From the NCBI RefSeq assembly GCF_014171475.1, contig NZ_CP048817.1, forward strand, positions 4,556,501 to 4,620,500: 64,000 nucleotides of DNA, in the 5' to 3' direction. Shown here piece by piece: positions 7,836-17,100 of the stretch. Origin of the DNA: Sphingomonas sp. So64.6b (lineage in GTDB: Bacteria; Pseudomonadota; Alphaproteobacteria; Sphingomonadales; Sphingomonadaceae). Both the position numbers and the translations under genes were made by a program. Positions within the stretch are counted from its first letter, which is position 1; each line of letters starts with the position of its first letter. The notes beneath the pieces are model-generated. The model did not search any database. It was not told the DNA's origin and saw only the letters and a list, made by a program, of their open reading frames with translations.

Positions 7836-9455
7836 TCAGATGCTGCGCGCACGGCCGGCCCAATAGGATGAGCGGACCTGGCCACGCAGCACCTTGCCCG
7901 CCTCCGATTGCGGGATCGCGGCGACGAAATCGATCCGGCGCGGAACCTTGTAGTGCGCAAGGGTGCCGCGCAACAGATCAAGCAAGTCGACCTCCAGCGC
8001 CGGCGTCGCATCATACCCTGATGCAAGCATCACCACGCCGCGAACCTCTTCACCCCATTCGCGGTTCGGCACACCGACGGTGCAGCTCTGCGCCACCGCC
8101 GGATGTCCCAGCAGAGCGTTGTCGATTTCCTGCGGATAGATGTTCACCCCCCCCGAGATGATCGTCTCGGCGGAACGTCCGGTGAGGAAGAGATAACCCT
8201 CTTGGTCGATGAATCCGATGTCACCGACCGTGAAATGGGCACCGCCGAACACGTCGCGATTCTTGTCCGGCGCATTGTGGTATCGGGTGGCCGTGTCGGG
8301 AAAGCAGATCCGGCCCGAAACACCGGGCAGGCACGATCGCCCTTTATCGTCGAGGATGCAGATGCCGCTGTCGTCCGGAATTTTCCCCACGCTGCCGGGC
8401 TTGCGCAGCCATTCCTCGGAGGTAATGTTGATCTTCGTCGCAACCTCGGTCGCGGCATAATATTCCCAAAGCACCGGGCCGAGCCAGTCGATCATCGCTC
8501 GCTTCACATCGGGCGGAGTCGGTGCAGCGCCATGCACAACCATGCGCAGGCTCGACAGATCGCGCGCGGTACGTTCCTCGAACGGCAATGCGAGCAAGCG
8601 CTGGAACATCGTCGCGACCATATGGGTATGGGTAACGCGGTGGCGCTCGATCAACGCCAGCGCGTCGCGCGCGTCGAACTTTTCCATCATGACGATGCCT
8701 GCCCCCGAGGATAACGGGAATAACAGGTCGAAAGCCAGCGGACCGCCATGATAGGCCGGACCGCACAACAGGTTCACGTCGCCATCGCGGTAGTCGAATG
8801 GTGGGAACCGCATCGGCATCAGCGCGGCGGAAGCGGCCTTGACTACGCCCTTGGGCCGACCGGTCGTACCCGACGTGTATAGCATCGTGCGGCCAGGCAC
8901 TGCATCTGCGGGCGCGGTGCCAGACTGCGTCGCCAGCGCCTCGGCATAGTCCGCGAAGCCGTCGATCTGACCCTCGACCGCCAGTCGCAGGCATGTGCGT
9001 CGCGGATCGACGCCCGCTGCGCCATCGGTTGCCACCTTGTCGGCGAAATCGGCCTGAACGATCCAAGCCTCGGCCTCGCAGTCGTGCAGAATATAGGCGA
9101 TTTCTTCGGCGGCGAGGTGCCAGTTAATCGGCGTAAAGCGCAGTCCACCGCGCTGGCACGCCAGCATCACTTCCACGAACTCGGGAATATTACCGCACAA
9201 TGCGGCGACCGGAGATCCTTCACCGAGCCCAGCGCCGCGTAAGGCGGCAAGCAGACGGTTGGCATTGCCGTCGAGTTCGGCGAAGCTGCGCCCGCCCCGG
9301 ATCGAATGGATCGCCGGATGATCGCCAAAACGGTCGGCCCAATATGAAAACAGCATGCCCTGCGCGGACAGGCTTTGCCACGGCGCCAGCGTCTCGCCCT
9401 TAGGCGTGGCAGCCATTGACGCAGGCGTTACAGCTAGGGCAGGCGCGGTGCTCAT
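7836..9455 (-). CDS. AMP-dependent acyl-CoA synthetase / ligase
   Basis: A 539-residue ANL-superfamily enzyme. It has the P-loop MLYTSGTTGRPKGVVK (about 191-206), YYAATE (motif A5), GDIGFIDQEGYLFLTGR (hinge region), IISGGVNIYPQEID and the C-terminal catalytic Lys in PQSEAGKVLRG. It activates a carboxylic acid with ATP and transfers it to CoA. There is no signal peptide, so it acts in the cytoplasm. The substrate is not determinable, and a CoA-transferase pseudogene lies immediately upstream on the other strand. No strong ribosome site precedes ATG 9455; ATG 9416 is an alternative start. Confidence 0.9.
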   Translation of the reverse strand: MSTAPALAVTPASMAATPKGETLAPWQSLSAQGMLFSYWADRFGDHPAIHSIRGGRSFAELDGNANRLLAALRGAGLGEGSPVAALCGNIPEFVEVMLACQRGGLRFTPINWHLAAEEIAYILHDCEAEAWIVQADFADKVATDGAAGVDPRRTCLRLAVEGQIDGFADYAEALATQSGTAPADAVPGRTMLYTSGTTGRPKGVVKAASAALMPMRFPPFDYRDGDVNLLCGPAYHGGPLAFDLLFPLSSGAGIVMMEKFDARDALALIERHRVTHTHMVATMFQRLLALPFEERTARDLSSLRMVVHGAAPTPPDVKRAMIDWLGPVLWEYYAATEVATKINITSEEWLRKPGSVGKIPDDSGICILDDKGRSCLPGVSGRICFPDTATRYHNAPDKNRDVFGGAHFTVGDIGFIDQEGYLFLTGRSAETIISGGVNIYPQEIDNALLGHPAVAQSCTVGVPNREWGEEVRGVVMLASGYDATPALEVDLLDLLRGTLAHYKVPRRIDFVAAIPQSEAGKVLRGQVRSSYWAGRARSI

Positions 9456-9679
9456 GCGGCCCGGCAGCCGAAAACGGCGTGCGTGCCTGATCCTTGCCTG
9501 TCGCCCATCGCGCTCTCCGACTCCGCCTTATGGCTTCTGATTGACGCACCAATACCTTTGACGGTTTCGCTTGGCAATCGCTTGAATGACAATTGCGGCG
9601 TCAGGTTATTACTGCGATCCAGCGTTGCAGGTTTCATAACCGGCTCACCAATAGGGTGGAAACAAAGATCGGAGCGGCC

Positions 9680-10310
9680 ATGCTGCAGGGCATTAGAATC
9701 GTCGACCTCGCGACCCATATCGCGGCGCCGGGCGCTGGTGTCCTGCTCGCTCAATGGGACGCCGATGTGATCAAAGTCGGATCGGCCGATGGCGACCCGA
9801 TGCGGCGCTTACTCGATGCCACGCCGCCGTCAGGTGTGTCGCCGGTGTTCGAGATGGGCAATCGCGGCAAGCGCTCGATCATGCTCGACATTCGCTCGAC
9901 CGGGGGGCGGGCGCAGCTCGCTGCGCTGATCCGCGAGGCCGATTCGACGACCTGCGCTTCGTCACCCCGACCGCGCGGGCCGAAACCGTCGCGGCCTTGA
10001 TCGAAGCGCTGGATGCCAGCTTCGCCACGCAGACGATGACCGCGCTCGGCACCCGGTTACGCGCTGCTAATCTCGTCTGGGCGCCGGTACAGACGCCGGC
10101 TGATCTGGTCTCGGACCTCCAGGCGCATGCCGCCGGTTGCTTTAACGGCGGGATCGACGCGACTGGTGCGACGTTCGAAATGATCGCACCGCCAGTCGAT
10201 TTCGGCGAAGAGTGCTGCGCGTCCCGCTGCTTGGCGAACATGGCGGCCTCATCTGCGCTGCGCTGCAGCGCAACGGTGAATGGCCGGAGTGCGACCCTTC
10301 TCTCGATTGA
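9680..10310 (+). pseudogene. Class III (CaiB/BaiF) CoA-transferase, internally deleted and frameshifted
   Basis: The N-terminal part from ATG 9680 is clear: MLQGIRIVDLATHIAAPGAG, DADVIKVGSADGDPMR and NRGKRSIMLDIRSTGGRAQL. At about 9945 the frame shifts directly into C-terminal family sequence (LRFVTPTARAETVAAL, ANLVWAPVQTPADLVSD, FEMIAPPVDFG). A second shift near 10210 is needed to reach the end block RVPLLGEHGGLICAAL and the stop at 10308-10310. Roughly 180 residues of the middle, including the catalytic Asp region, are missing compared with a normal 390-400-residue enzyme. The remnant cannot be active. It lies beside the acyl-CoA synthetase, so the cluster once had both CoA-ester-forming routes. 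Confidence 0.85.
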
Positions 10311-10506
10311 GCATCTGACTCAAGCACCATAATATTCCGACCTGACAGCCTCTCATTTCTGCGAACCTCGGTCATCAGCCCTTGAATTCTTCATTTGTCC
10401 GCGAAAAATCCGGCGATCCCAGTTGACGGACGCACCAGTCCTGTGCACCATTAAGAGGTTCAACATCGCCCGAGCCGGTGCGGACAATCATGGAGGAGGA
10501 TAGCGG

Positions 10507-12993
10507 ATGGCGTTCCAGATCATTTCGCGGCGCGTGCTGGCGTCGACTACCGCATTGGCTGCGCTGATCACCGCTTCGGCAGCTTATGGCCAGGCCAGCG
10601 CAACCGACGCACAAGCTTCGCAGGAGCCCGCCCCTTCTCCGCCGGCGCCGCTTTCCGATGCTTCGGCGGGGGATATCATCGTTACCGCCAATCGCCGCGC
10701 CGAGCGCCTGAACGATGTGCCGCTCGCGATATCGGCAACCTCGGGCGAACAGCTCAACCGGCAGAATATCGTCAATCTGCAGAGCCTGCGTACGATCGAT
10801 CCCAGTCTCAATTATCGTGTCAGCACGGGCTCGGGTTCGTCTGCCTTCTCGATCCGCGGCATTGGCACCTCGAGCTTCTCGAGTGGGATCGAACAGAGCG
10901 TCTCGACCCTGCTCGATGGCGTGGTGCTGGGCGATCCTTCCGCGCTGCAGACACTGACCGATGTCGAGCGAGTCGAGATCCTGCGCGGACCACAGGGGAT
11001 GTTGTTCGGCAAGAACGCGTCCTCGGGCGTGGTTGCGATCTACACCAACAAGCCGCGTTTCGACAAAAGCGAAGGCATTTTCCGCATCTCGCTCGGCGAG
11101 AATAACGAACGCATCGCGCAGGTTGTACTCAACGCACCACTACGCGATAATCTCGCCGTGCGCGTGACCGGGGTCTACAATCATCTCGGCGGCTGGATCT
11201 ACAGCCCCGTCCTGAAAGACGATCTCAACGCGATCGACAATAGCGGCGTCACCGGTAAAGTGTTGTGGGAGCCCACGCCGGACATCTCACTGCTGTTATC
11301 GGCCGACTATAATTTCACCAACGAGTTCTGCTGCCAGCAAGTTCTGCGTAGCGTACCCTGGGCGGGAAGCCCGTCGGCGATCGTCAATGCGAAATACGGC
11401 ATTGTTCCATCCTCGCGCAATTTCGACATCGCCGCCGATGGGCGCGGCGCGGGCTTCGGTCGTGCCGGCGGCGCGTCGCTGACCTCCGACATCAAGTTCG
11501 GGGAATATAGCTGGACGACGATCCTGTCCTATCGCGAGAGCCATCGGCAGAATTTTTACGATGCGGATTTCGTCGATTACAATTACGTCAATTACAATGG
11601 TGGCGACACGCGCAACAGAAATTTCAGCGGTGAAACGCGCATCGCATCGCCGGTCGGCGGCTTCGCCGACTTCGTCGCCGGGCTGTTCTATTATCATTCG
11701 AAGAATGATGGCCTGATCGGCTCGACCGGCTACTTCCCCAATTCCCCCAACCTTGCGCCTGCCACTCTTCCGGTCGGATCGATCCTGCAGACCAGCGCCA
11801 GTCGCGCCGTGGTGAAGAACAACAATTATGCCGCGTTCGGGCAAGTCAATTTTCACCTCGCACGGGGCCTCGAACTCTCTCTTGGCGGGCGCTACACGGT
11901 CGACCGGCTCGGCCTGGTTTACACCTCGGGCTCGCTGCTCGATCCGTCCTTACCGCTGCGCTTTGGTTATCCGGCGACCGGTATTCCGTCAGTCGGCTAC
12001 GTCGGCTTTGACGGGCCTTACGTCACGCCGTGCGTGCGCGCCACGGTGCTGCCAGCGCGGCCCAATTGCTTCGATGCTATCCGCCAGTCGAACGATGCGG
12101 AGAATTTCTCCTATCGCGCTAGTCTGAAGTACGAATTCCTGCCTGACATCATGGCCTATGTCACTTATGCGCGCGGCTATAAGGGGCCGGGCTTTAGCGG
12201 GCTTTCGATCACGCCGTCGAACATCATCAATGGCACCGCCGACCAGCGCGTCGCGCCAGAAATCCCGCACTCGATCGAAATTGGCGCGAAAGGCGATCTT
12301 TTCGATCGCAAGCTCTCATTTAATATCGCGGTGTTCCGCACTCGTTACGAGAATTTCCAGGCGCAGGTCTCGACGCCTCAGAACGGTCAGTTCGTATCGC
12401 GCATCGCCAATGCCGGCCAAGTGACCGTTAAGGGCATTGAATTCGGCGTCTCGATTCATCCGGTGCGCGATGTATCGTTCGACTTCGGTGGCACCTATCT
12501 GAAGGCGCGGTTTGGCGATTTCCCCGGCGTGTCGTGTTATAGCATCTATGCCCCGACCCTGGCCAATCCGGCGGCGACGGTGCCACAGCCGGGCTGTGTC
12601 GGCGGGTTGATCAACGTGCGTGGCAACAAGGTCGATAACGCGCCGGAATTTCAATATTATATTCGCGCCGCCTGGGAGCCGAAGGAATTGTTCGGCAGCT
12701 TCACCGGCTTCGTTAATGCCGACTGGTCGCATCGCAGCAGCGTGTTCTATTCGGCGACCAACAATCCGCTGACCTTCCAGGAGGGTTATGGCCTCCTTGG
12801 CGGGCAGATCGGCATCGGCGCGGATGACAATGGCTGGCGCGTGTCGCTCTACGGGAGCAATATCCTTAACAAGATATGGGCTGCCAACCTTAGTGCATCG
12901 CCCACGCCGGCGATCAATCCCGGTGGATCGATCCAGTTCTTCAGCCCGGATTCCTTCCGTCACGTCGGCATCAAGCTGGAGGCGCGCTTCTAG
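10507..12993 (+). CDS. TonB-dependent outer-membrane receptor
   Basis: An 828-residue protein with a signal peptide (MAFQIISRRVLASTTALAAL, cleavage near AYG-QA). The plug domain starts at GDIIVTANRRAERLNDVP and includes VERVEILRGPQGMLFGKNAS. A long beta-barrel follows and ends in the outer-membrane type Phe (IKLEARF). It imports a substrate across the outer membrane using TonB/ExbBD energy. The sphingomonad-type plug suggests an organic nutrient as much as a siderophore. AGGAGG is 6-7 nt before ATG 10507. It is followed by two regulators and an amidohydrolase, which may define its substrate. Confidence 0.93.
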   Translation: MAFQIISRRVLASTTALAALITASAAYGQASATDAQASQEPAPSPPAPLSDASAGDIIVTANRRAERLNDVPLAISATSGEQLNRQNIVNLQSLRTIDPSLNYRVSTGSGSSAFSIRGIGTSSFSSGIEQSVSTLLDGVVLGDPSALQTLTDVERVEILRGPQGMLFGKNASSGVVAIYTNKPRFDKSEGIFRISLGENNERIAQVVLNAPLRDNLAVRVTGVYNHLGGWIYSPVLKDDLNAIDNSGVTGKVLWEPTPDISLLLSADYNFTNEFCCQQVLRSVPWAGSPSAIVNAKYGIVPSSRNFDIAADGRGAGFGRAGGASLTSDIKFGEYSWTTILSYRESHRQNFYDADFVDYNYVNYNGGDTRNRNFSGETRIASPVGGFADFVAGLFYYHSKNDGLIGSTGYFPNSPNLAPATLPVGSILQTSASRAVVKNNNYAAFGQVNFHLARGLELSLGGRYTVDRLGLVYTSGSLLDPSLPLRFGYPATGIPSVGYVGFDGPYVTPCVRATVLPARPNCFDAIRQSNDAENFSYRASLKYEFLPDIMAYVTYARGYKGPGFSGLSITPSNIINGTADQRVAPEIPHSIEIGAKGDLFDRKLSFNIAVFRTRYENFQAQVSTPQNGQFVSRIANAGQVTVKGIEFGVSIHPVRDVSFDFGGTYLKARFGDFPGVSCYSIYAPTLANPAATVPQPGCVGGLINVRGNKVDNAPEFQYYIRAAWEPKELFGSFTGFVNADWSHRSSVFYSATNNPLTFQEGYGLLGGQIGIGADDNGWRVSLYGSNILNKIWAANLSASPTPAINPGGSIQFFSPDSFRHVGIKLEARF

Positions 12994-13036
12994 GGCGTCG
13001 TTGCCGCTGGCCGTACTTTGTGACAATTGTCCAGGC

Positions 13037-13906
13037 ATGACCCGGACCGATCCTGTTAGTTTCGTGACACGTGCGGTGCTCTTGCGTCGAGTCTGGGACG
13101 ATCCATTGACGATGGTCGCCAGCGAAATCGGCTTGAGCGCCAACGGACTCGCCAAATTATGCGACCGTCTGGGAATTCCGCGGCCTCGACGCAGCTATTG
13201 GCTGCTGCCGGAGACCGAGCGCGCCCGGCTCCGGCCCACGCTGCCGCCGGCGCCTGCCGGAGTTAACGAAGAAATCGTCCTTGGTGAACGCCCGCAGCCG
13301 CGCCGTGATCGCACGCGCCTTTCGCTCGACGATCGCCGTCGTCAGCTGATGGACGAGGCCGCCGGAATCGCCGTCACCGAGGGTGTGCAGGAAGTGAGCA
13401 TGAAACGTCTGGCCCGCGATGTCGGGATCAGTGAGGCGCAGGCGCATAATTGCTTCGCGCGGCGGCTAGACCTGCTGATTGCGCTCGCCCGGCGCGAGAT
13501 CGCTGAGGTCGAGGCGAGCCGGCGTGGCGTGGTCTCTCGGGGCACCAACGTGCTGACCAACATCGTTCTATCGACGACCAACTATCTGCATGAGGCGCAG
13601 GCGCGTGGGCCATTGCTACAGGCGTTGCTGATGGTGCCGGAGGTGCGCGCGGAACTGCGCGACGAACGCACCAAGATGGCACACGAGGTGCGCCAGCCGA
13701 TCCTCGAATCAATGATGACCCGTTATGGCATCTCCGAGGCAAGGGCGATGGGCACCAACGCGATCATCGCCGCGATATGCCTGCGCGCGGGCAGCTTGAT
13801 CTCATCGCACAAAGTTAGCCTCGAAATGGCGGAACGGCTGTGCCTGCCAATCGTCATCGCCGGCGCGCGCAGCAATGCATCGGCGATGCGCAACAATCTG
13901 GATTAA
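13037..13906 (+). CDS. TetR-type regulator with an additional N-terminal HTH module
   Basis: The 289-residue protein has two putative DNA-binding parts. Residues 10-55 (LLRRVWDDPLTMVASEIG, LSANGLAKLCDRLGIPRP, RRSYWLL) match a module usually found alone or in front of other domains, in which a short HTH is followed by 'IP.P.RGYW'. Residues 95-145 are a TetR-type HTH (RRQLMDEAAGIAVTEGVQEV, MKRLARDVGISEAQAHNCF), followed by a helical ligand-binding region. ATG 13037 is chosen because it begins just before the first module; the longer frame upstream is a shadow of the receptor gene. It lies 44 nt after the receptor stop and overlaps the convergent TetR gene by 4 bp. Confidence 0.75.
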   Translation: MTRTDPVSFVTRAVLLRRVWDDPLTMVASEIGLSANGLAKLCDRLGIPRPRRSYWLLPETERARLRPTLPPAPAGVNEEIVLGERPQPRRDRTRLSLDDRRRQLMDEAAGIAVTEGVQEVSMKRLARDVGISEAQAHNCFARRLDLLIALARREIAEVEASRRGVVSRGTNVLTNIVLSTTNYLHEAQARGPLLQALLMVPEVRAELRDERTKMAHEVRQPILESMMTRYGISEARAMGTNAIIAAICLRAGSLISSHKVSLEMAERLCLPIVIAGARSNASAMRNNLD

Positions 13907-14637
13907 CGCGTCGGGCGCAACGCGGCGATGCTGCTCGCGAGCAGGCGGTGATTGAGTTCAATTCCCTCGTCGAGCGTCAGCGCTCCTTCCACGACCAGCC
14001 GCCCCGCATCGCCCGGGATGACCGCGAGCAATTGCACTAATGTCAGTGCTTCTTTCGCCCCCATACGCAATTCTGCCGCGATCGCGCGCGCGAGCAGTCG
14101 ATAGATTTTGGCGCGGAATGCCGATGCGGCGCCGCCCAGTTGACGCGCGACCGAGGCCTCGCGCAGCACGACTTCGATCGCCATGCCATTGGCTGCAATG
14201 TGCCGCAGGTAAATGTCGGCGCACTCGATGCAACGATCGAGGATCGCCCCGTCAGTCGCCGCGCTCTCGATTCCCGCTGCGCGCAGAGCAGCGATGTGGC
14301 GATCAAGCACGGCTTCGAGCAACCGGTACTGGTCCGGGAAATAAGCATAGACCAAAGCGCGACTGGCGCCCGCCGTCTCGCCGATCGTCTTCATCGAGAT
14401 CACTGCCGATCGTGTCGCGGTAAGGTGCGCATCGGCGATGTCGAGCATCTCCACGATCCGATCGGACGCACGCTTGCGCGTCGGTCGGCCCTCGATTGGA
14501 ACATCGATAACTCGAAGATCGGAAATGATCGGACGTCTCGCAGTGGTTATGGAGCGATCATGCCCTGACACGCGGTCCATCTCAAGTGCCTGTCGGCCGA
14601 GTATGGTTTGTTGACCTCCACTCCAGTTTGAATCCAT
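13903..14637 (-). CDS. TetR/AcrR-family transcriptional regulator
   Basis: The 244-residue frame has a TetR HTH at about residues 65-110 (RIVEMLDIADAHL, SMKTIGETAGASRALVYAYF) followed by a helical effector domain. The first 45 or so residues are an extension of unknown use; ATG at about 14580 (MDRVSGHDRS) is an alternative start. It is divergent from the amidohydrolase at 14892, whose upstream region carries an inverted repeat (14803-14825) that could be its operator. Its 3' end overlaps the preceding convergent regulator by 4 bp. Confidence 0.85.
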   Translation of the reverse strand: MDSNWSGGQQTILGRQALEMDRVSGHDRSITTARRPIISDLRVIDVPIEGRPTRKRASDRIVEMLDIADAHLTATRSAVISMKTIGETAGASRALVYAYFPDQYRLLEAVLDRHIAALRAAGIESAATDGAILDRCIECADIYLRHIAANGMAIEVVLREASVARQLGGAASAFRAKIYRLLARAIAAELRMGAKEALTLVQLLAVIPGDAGRLVVEGALTLDEGIELNHRLLASSIAALRPTR

Positions 14638-14802
14638 AATTAGGTAGGGATTCCGGTTATCGACCTTATCGAGTAGCTCTCCTCAGTTCGCGCGTCACCG
14701 GTAAGCGGGGCGTTTTTTTGTCGCTTTGCCCAAATTTGCCGAGAGCACCAATGCCGCAGCCGCTGCATCGTCATGCCGCAACGCCGGCAACGATGTTTTG
14801 TT

Positions 14803-14825
14803 TGACTCACGCACTAAAAGAGTCA
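14803..14825. promoter_or_regulatory. Inverted repeat upstream of the amidohydrolase gene, possible operator
   Basis: TGACTC (14803-14808) and GAGTCA (14820-14825) are perfect 6-bp arms separated by 11 bp. They lie 67 nt upstream of the amidohydrolase start and in the divergent region shared with a TetR gene. The size and place fit a TetR-type operator, but no consensus is available to confirm it. Confidence 0.35.
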
Positions 14826-14891
14826 CATATTCGTCCTGCCGAGCAGGTTTGGCACCGGTTCGGAAATATTCATGCTGGAGAGGATTTGCCC

Positions 14892-16076
14892 ATGACGTAC
14901 GCGAAAGGCCGCATCATTAATGACGCCGATGCCCATACGATGGAAACCAACGAGTGGCTCGCGCCCTATCTCGACGGCGAGTTGCTGGAGCAGCTCGGCG
15001 AACTGTACGGCACGCCGGATCCGGGCAAGCGTATCCTTGGCATCATCGACACCGCGCGCCAGCGCAAGGTCGATGTTGCGAAGGACGCGGAGGCACGTGA
15101 GAACATCATCGCCGGAACCAAGGGCTGGGGCGGATATGGCGCGTTCGACAAGGAAGAACGCGTGCGCGCACTCGACTGGCTCGGCTTCAATAGCCAGCTG
15201 GTCTTCCCGACTTTCGGGCTCGGCCTCGTCAAGCGCGCCAGGAACGAAGATTCGCTGTATCGCGCGGTCCATGCTCTCAATCAGGCGCAGGCGGATTTCT
15301 GCAAGGCCGATCCGCGCATGATCTTCGTCGCCTTCACCCCGCTAGACAATCCGCAAAAGGCGCTGGCGATTCTGGAACAGGCGATCGAACTCGGCGCCGG
15401 CGCGGTGATGTTTGCGGCTAACGCGCCGGGTGGCAAGGCGTCCCCTGGTCATCCCGACTTCGACCCCTTCTGGCAGAAGCTGACCGATCACGATCTGCCG
15501 TTCATGCTGCATATCGGGCCGGGCACGATGAAGCAGCCGGTGGAGTATCACAATAATGGCAAACCACGCGCGCCGGACCTGCATGGCGGCGGAGAGAATC
15601 TGCGCTTCGGGGACTATCTGACGCTCTGGTACGCACCGCAGATGTTCCTGACCGCGATGGTCTATGACGGCGTGTTCATGCGGCATCCAAAGCTGCGCGG
15701 CGCGGTGCTCGAAGCTGGCGCCGGCTGGGTGCCCGATTTCCTGCGCCAGCTCGACCATGGCCACAGATCGTTCAAAAAGACCGATCCGAACCTGCAGGCA
15801 ATGGACATTCTGCCGTCCGAATATATCCGCCGGGCGATGAAATTCTCACCCTTCCCGGACGAGAATGTCGGGCTGATGATGCGCGATGGCGGCGCGGACC
15901 TCTTCTTGTTCACCTCGGATTATCCGCATCCCGAGGGCACCCGCGATCCGATCGGCAAGTTCGAAAAGACGATGGGCGACATGGACGAGGAGGCGAAGGA
16001 CCGGTTCTATCGCCGCAACTACGAACAGCTGATGGGCTGGGACGTGGCCGAAAAGGTCGCGGTGGCCGCCGAGTAA
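14892..16076 (+). CDS. Amidohydrolase (amidohydrolase 2 / ACMSD-like barrel)
   Basis: A 394-residue metal-dependent hydrolase or decarboxylase. Near the N-terminus it has IINDADAHTMETNEW, in which D-A-H replaces the usual D-x-H-x-H start. Later it has DLPFMLHIGPGT (metal His), RGAVLEAGAGWVPDFLRQLD (the E-x-G-x-x-W block of the family) and LFTSDYPHPEG (the D-Y-P-H-x-E motif), as in the amidohydrolase-2 family. The longer open frame from 14718 has no family match, whereas ATG 14892 is preceded by GGAGAGG and starts at the usual place. It probably degrades the compound imported by the 10507 receptor and is divergent from a TetR gene. A rho-independent terminator follows. Confidence 0.88.
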   Translation: MTYAKGRIINDADAHTMETNEWLAPYLDGELLEQLGELYGTPDPGKRILGIIDTARQRKVDVAKDAEARENIIAGTKGWGGYGAFDKEERVRALDWLGFNSQLVFPTFGLGLVKRARNEDSLYRAVHALNQAQADFCKADPRMIFVAFTPLDNPQKALAILEQAIELGAGAVMFAANAPGGKASPGHPDFDPFWQKLTDHDLPFMLHIGPGTMKQPVEYHNNGKPRAPDLHGGGENLRFGDYLTLWYAPQMFLTAMVYDGVFMRHPKLRGAVLEAGAGWVPDFLRQLDHGHRSFKKTDPNLQAMDILPSEYIRRAMKFSPFPDENVGLMMRDGGADLFLFTSDYPHPEGTRDPIGKFEKTMGDMDEEAKDRFYRRNYEQLMGWDVAEKVAVAAE

Positions 16077-16087
16077 TGTGCTGGGGG

Positions 16088-16126
16088 GCGGGCGGTGATT
16101 GATCGACCGCCCGCTTGCCTCTTTTT
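16088..16126 (+). terminator. Rho-independent terminator after the amidohydrolase gene
   Basis: A 9-bp GC stem, GCGGGCGGT (16088-16096) with ACCGCCCGC (16106-16114), a 9-nt loop, then TTGCCTCTTTTT. It lies 11 nt after the stop codon, so transcription of the following VOC gene is probably separate or by read-through. Confidence 0.8.
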
Positions 16127-16151
16127 CGAGCCAGCATAGTTGCGAGGTGAG

Positions 16152-16595
16152 ATGACCGCTTCTGCCATCGTCGACTCTACCCCCGGAACGCCGCCTGGCG
16201 CCGCGATCCCCAGCTTCGTCAAGATTTTCGTCAGCGATCTCGATGCCGCTAAGACCTTTTATGCCGCCGCATTCGCATTCGATGACGCCGAACGTTATTC
16301 GACGCAGCAGTTCGATGAAATCGTTCTCCGCCCACACGGCGCGGAGAACGGACCACGCATCGTGCTGTGTTGCTGGAAGGATGGCCGGGCGCTGGAGCTC
16401 GGCAATGCTCGCGGCCCGATCGGCCTCCGCGTTCAGGACGTGGCGCGGGCCTATCAATGCGCGATTTCTCATGGCGCAAGCCCCGTGCTGAAGCCGGTGA
16501 TTTACAGCGGAATGGTGTTCGCGGTCGTTCGAGATGCCGACGGTCATTCGCTCGAATTGATTGCCGCGGTCAAAAGCTCGGTCGACCCAGGCTGA
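16152..16595 (+). CDS. VOC (glyoxalase/bleomycin-resistance) family protein
   Basis: A 147-residue protein with the vicinal-oxygen-chelate fold pattern: FVKIFVSDLDAAKTFYAAAF at the N-terminus and GMVFAVVRDADGHSLELIAA at the end, where the final E is the usual metal ligand. Members include glyoxalases, ring-cleavage dioxygenases and small-molecule binders, so the exact role is open. ATG 16152 follows GAGGTGAG; a TTG four codons upstream is less likely. It lies after a terminator downstream of the amidohydrolase. Confidence 0.8.
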   Translation: MTASAIVDSTPGTPPGAAIPSFVKIFVSDLDAAKTFYAAAFAFDDAERYSTQQFDEIVLRPHGAENGPRIVLCCWKDGRALELGNARGPIGLRVQDVARAYQCAISHGASPVLKPVIYSGMVFAVVRDADGHSLELIAAVKSSVDPG

Positions 16596-17100
16596 TCGCG
16601 ATCGCTTTGATAGCCGCATGTCCGAAAGCAGCCTGACCGCTCGCCGCGAATTGAAACGGGAACTTGCTTCAGCGTGGCGCAAATGCTGAGGACTTCCCTT
16701 CACAACTACAAAATAGCTTGGCTTCCGAGGGGGCCGCTTGTCACTGTCGCAGGGTCTTTGTTCGGGAACGGGCAGTCATGCCGGTCTGGGATCATGCGCA
16801 ATGTCCGCATGAACTGATGACTGAGTTTATTCGCGCTTCGCCTGACAACCTACGCACGTACGTACGTGCAGCCGAGTGTCCTGCGGCGCGTGGCCGGTAC
16901 CTCCTCTCCGCAATCCTCGCATTCGTCGTGGCCTTAGGTCGGCAGGCGAGCGCGAGCTCTCAGTACCGCATCGGTAATGCTGTCATTGATTTGATTCTGA
17001 ACGGCACCATCGGGCGCTCAGCCATTGAGAAATCCAAGGGATACTTTACCAAACCTCGTTCGGAGAGGGTCACCTAGGGTGATGGCGTCGGGAGAATCGG
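16596..17100. other. Sparse region with a 16-bp perfect palindrome
   Basis: No recognisable gene in 505 bp. A plus frame (16664-17077) is open but has no family-like motif and shadow-like composition in its first half. The notable element is GCACGTACGTACGTGC at 16854-16869, a perfect 16-bp palindrome, which could be a dimeric regulator site or a chance alternation. Confidence 0.35.

Noticed and set aside
12788..13036. N-terminal extension of the dual-HTH TetR gene
   Set aside because: It is an out-of-frame shadow of the TonB receptor's last 200 bp; ATG 13037 fits the first domain.
14718..14891. N-terminal extension of the amidohydrolase from 14718
   Set aside because: It overlaps the inverted repeat and lacks a family match, while ATG 14892 has GGAGAGG before it.
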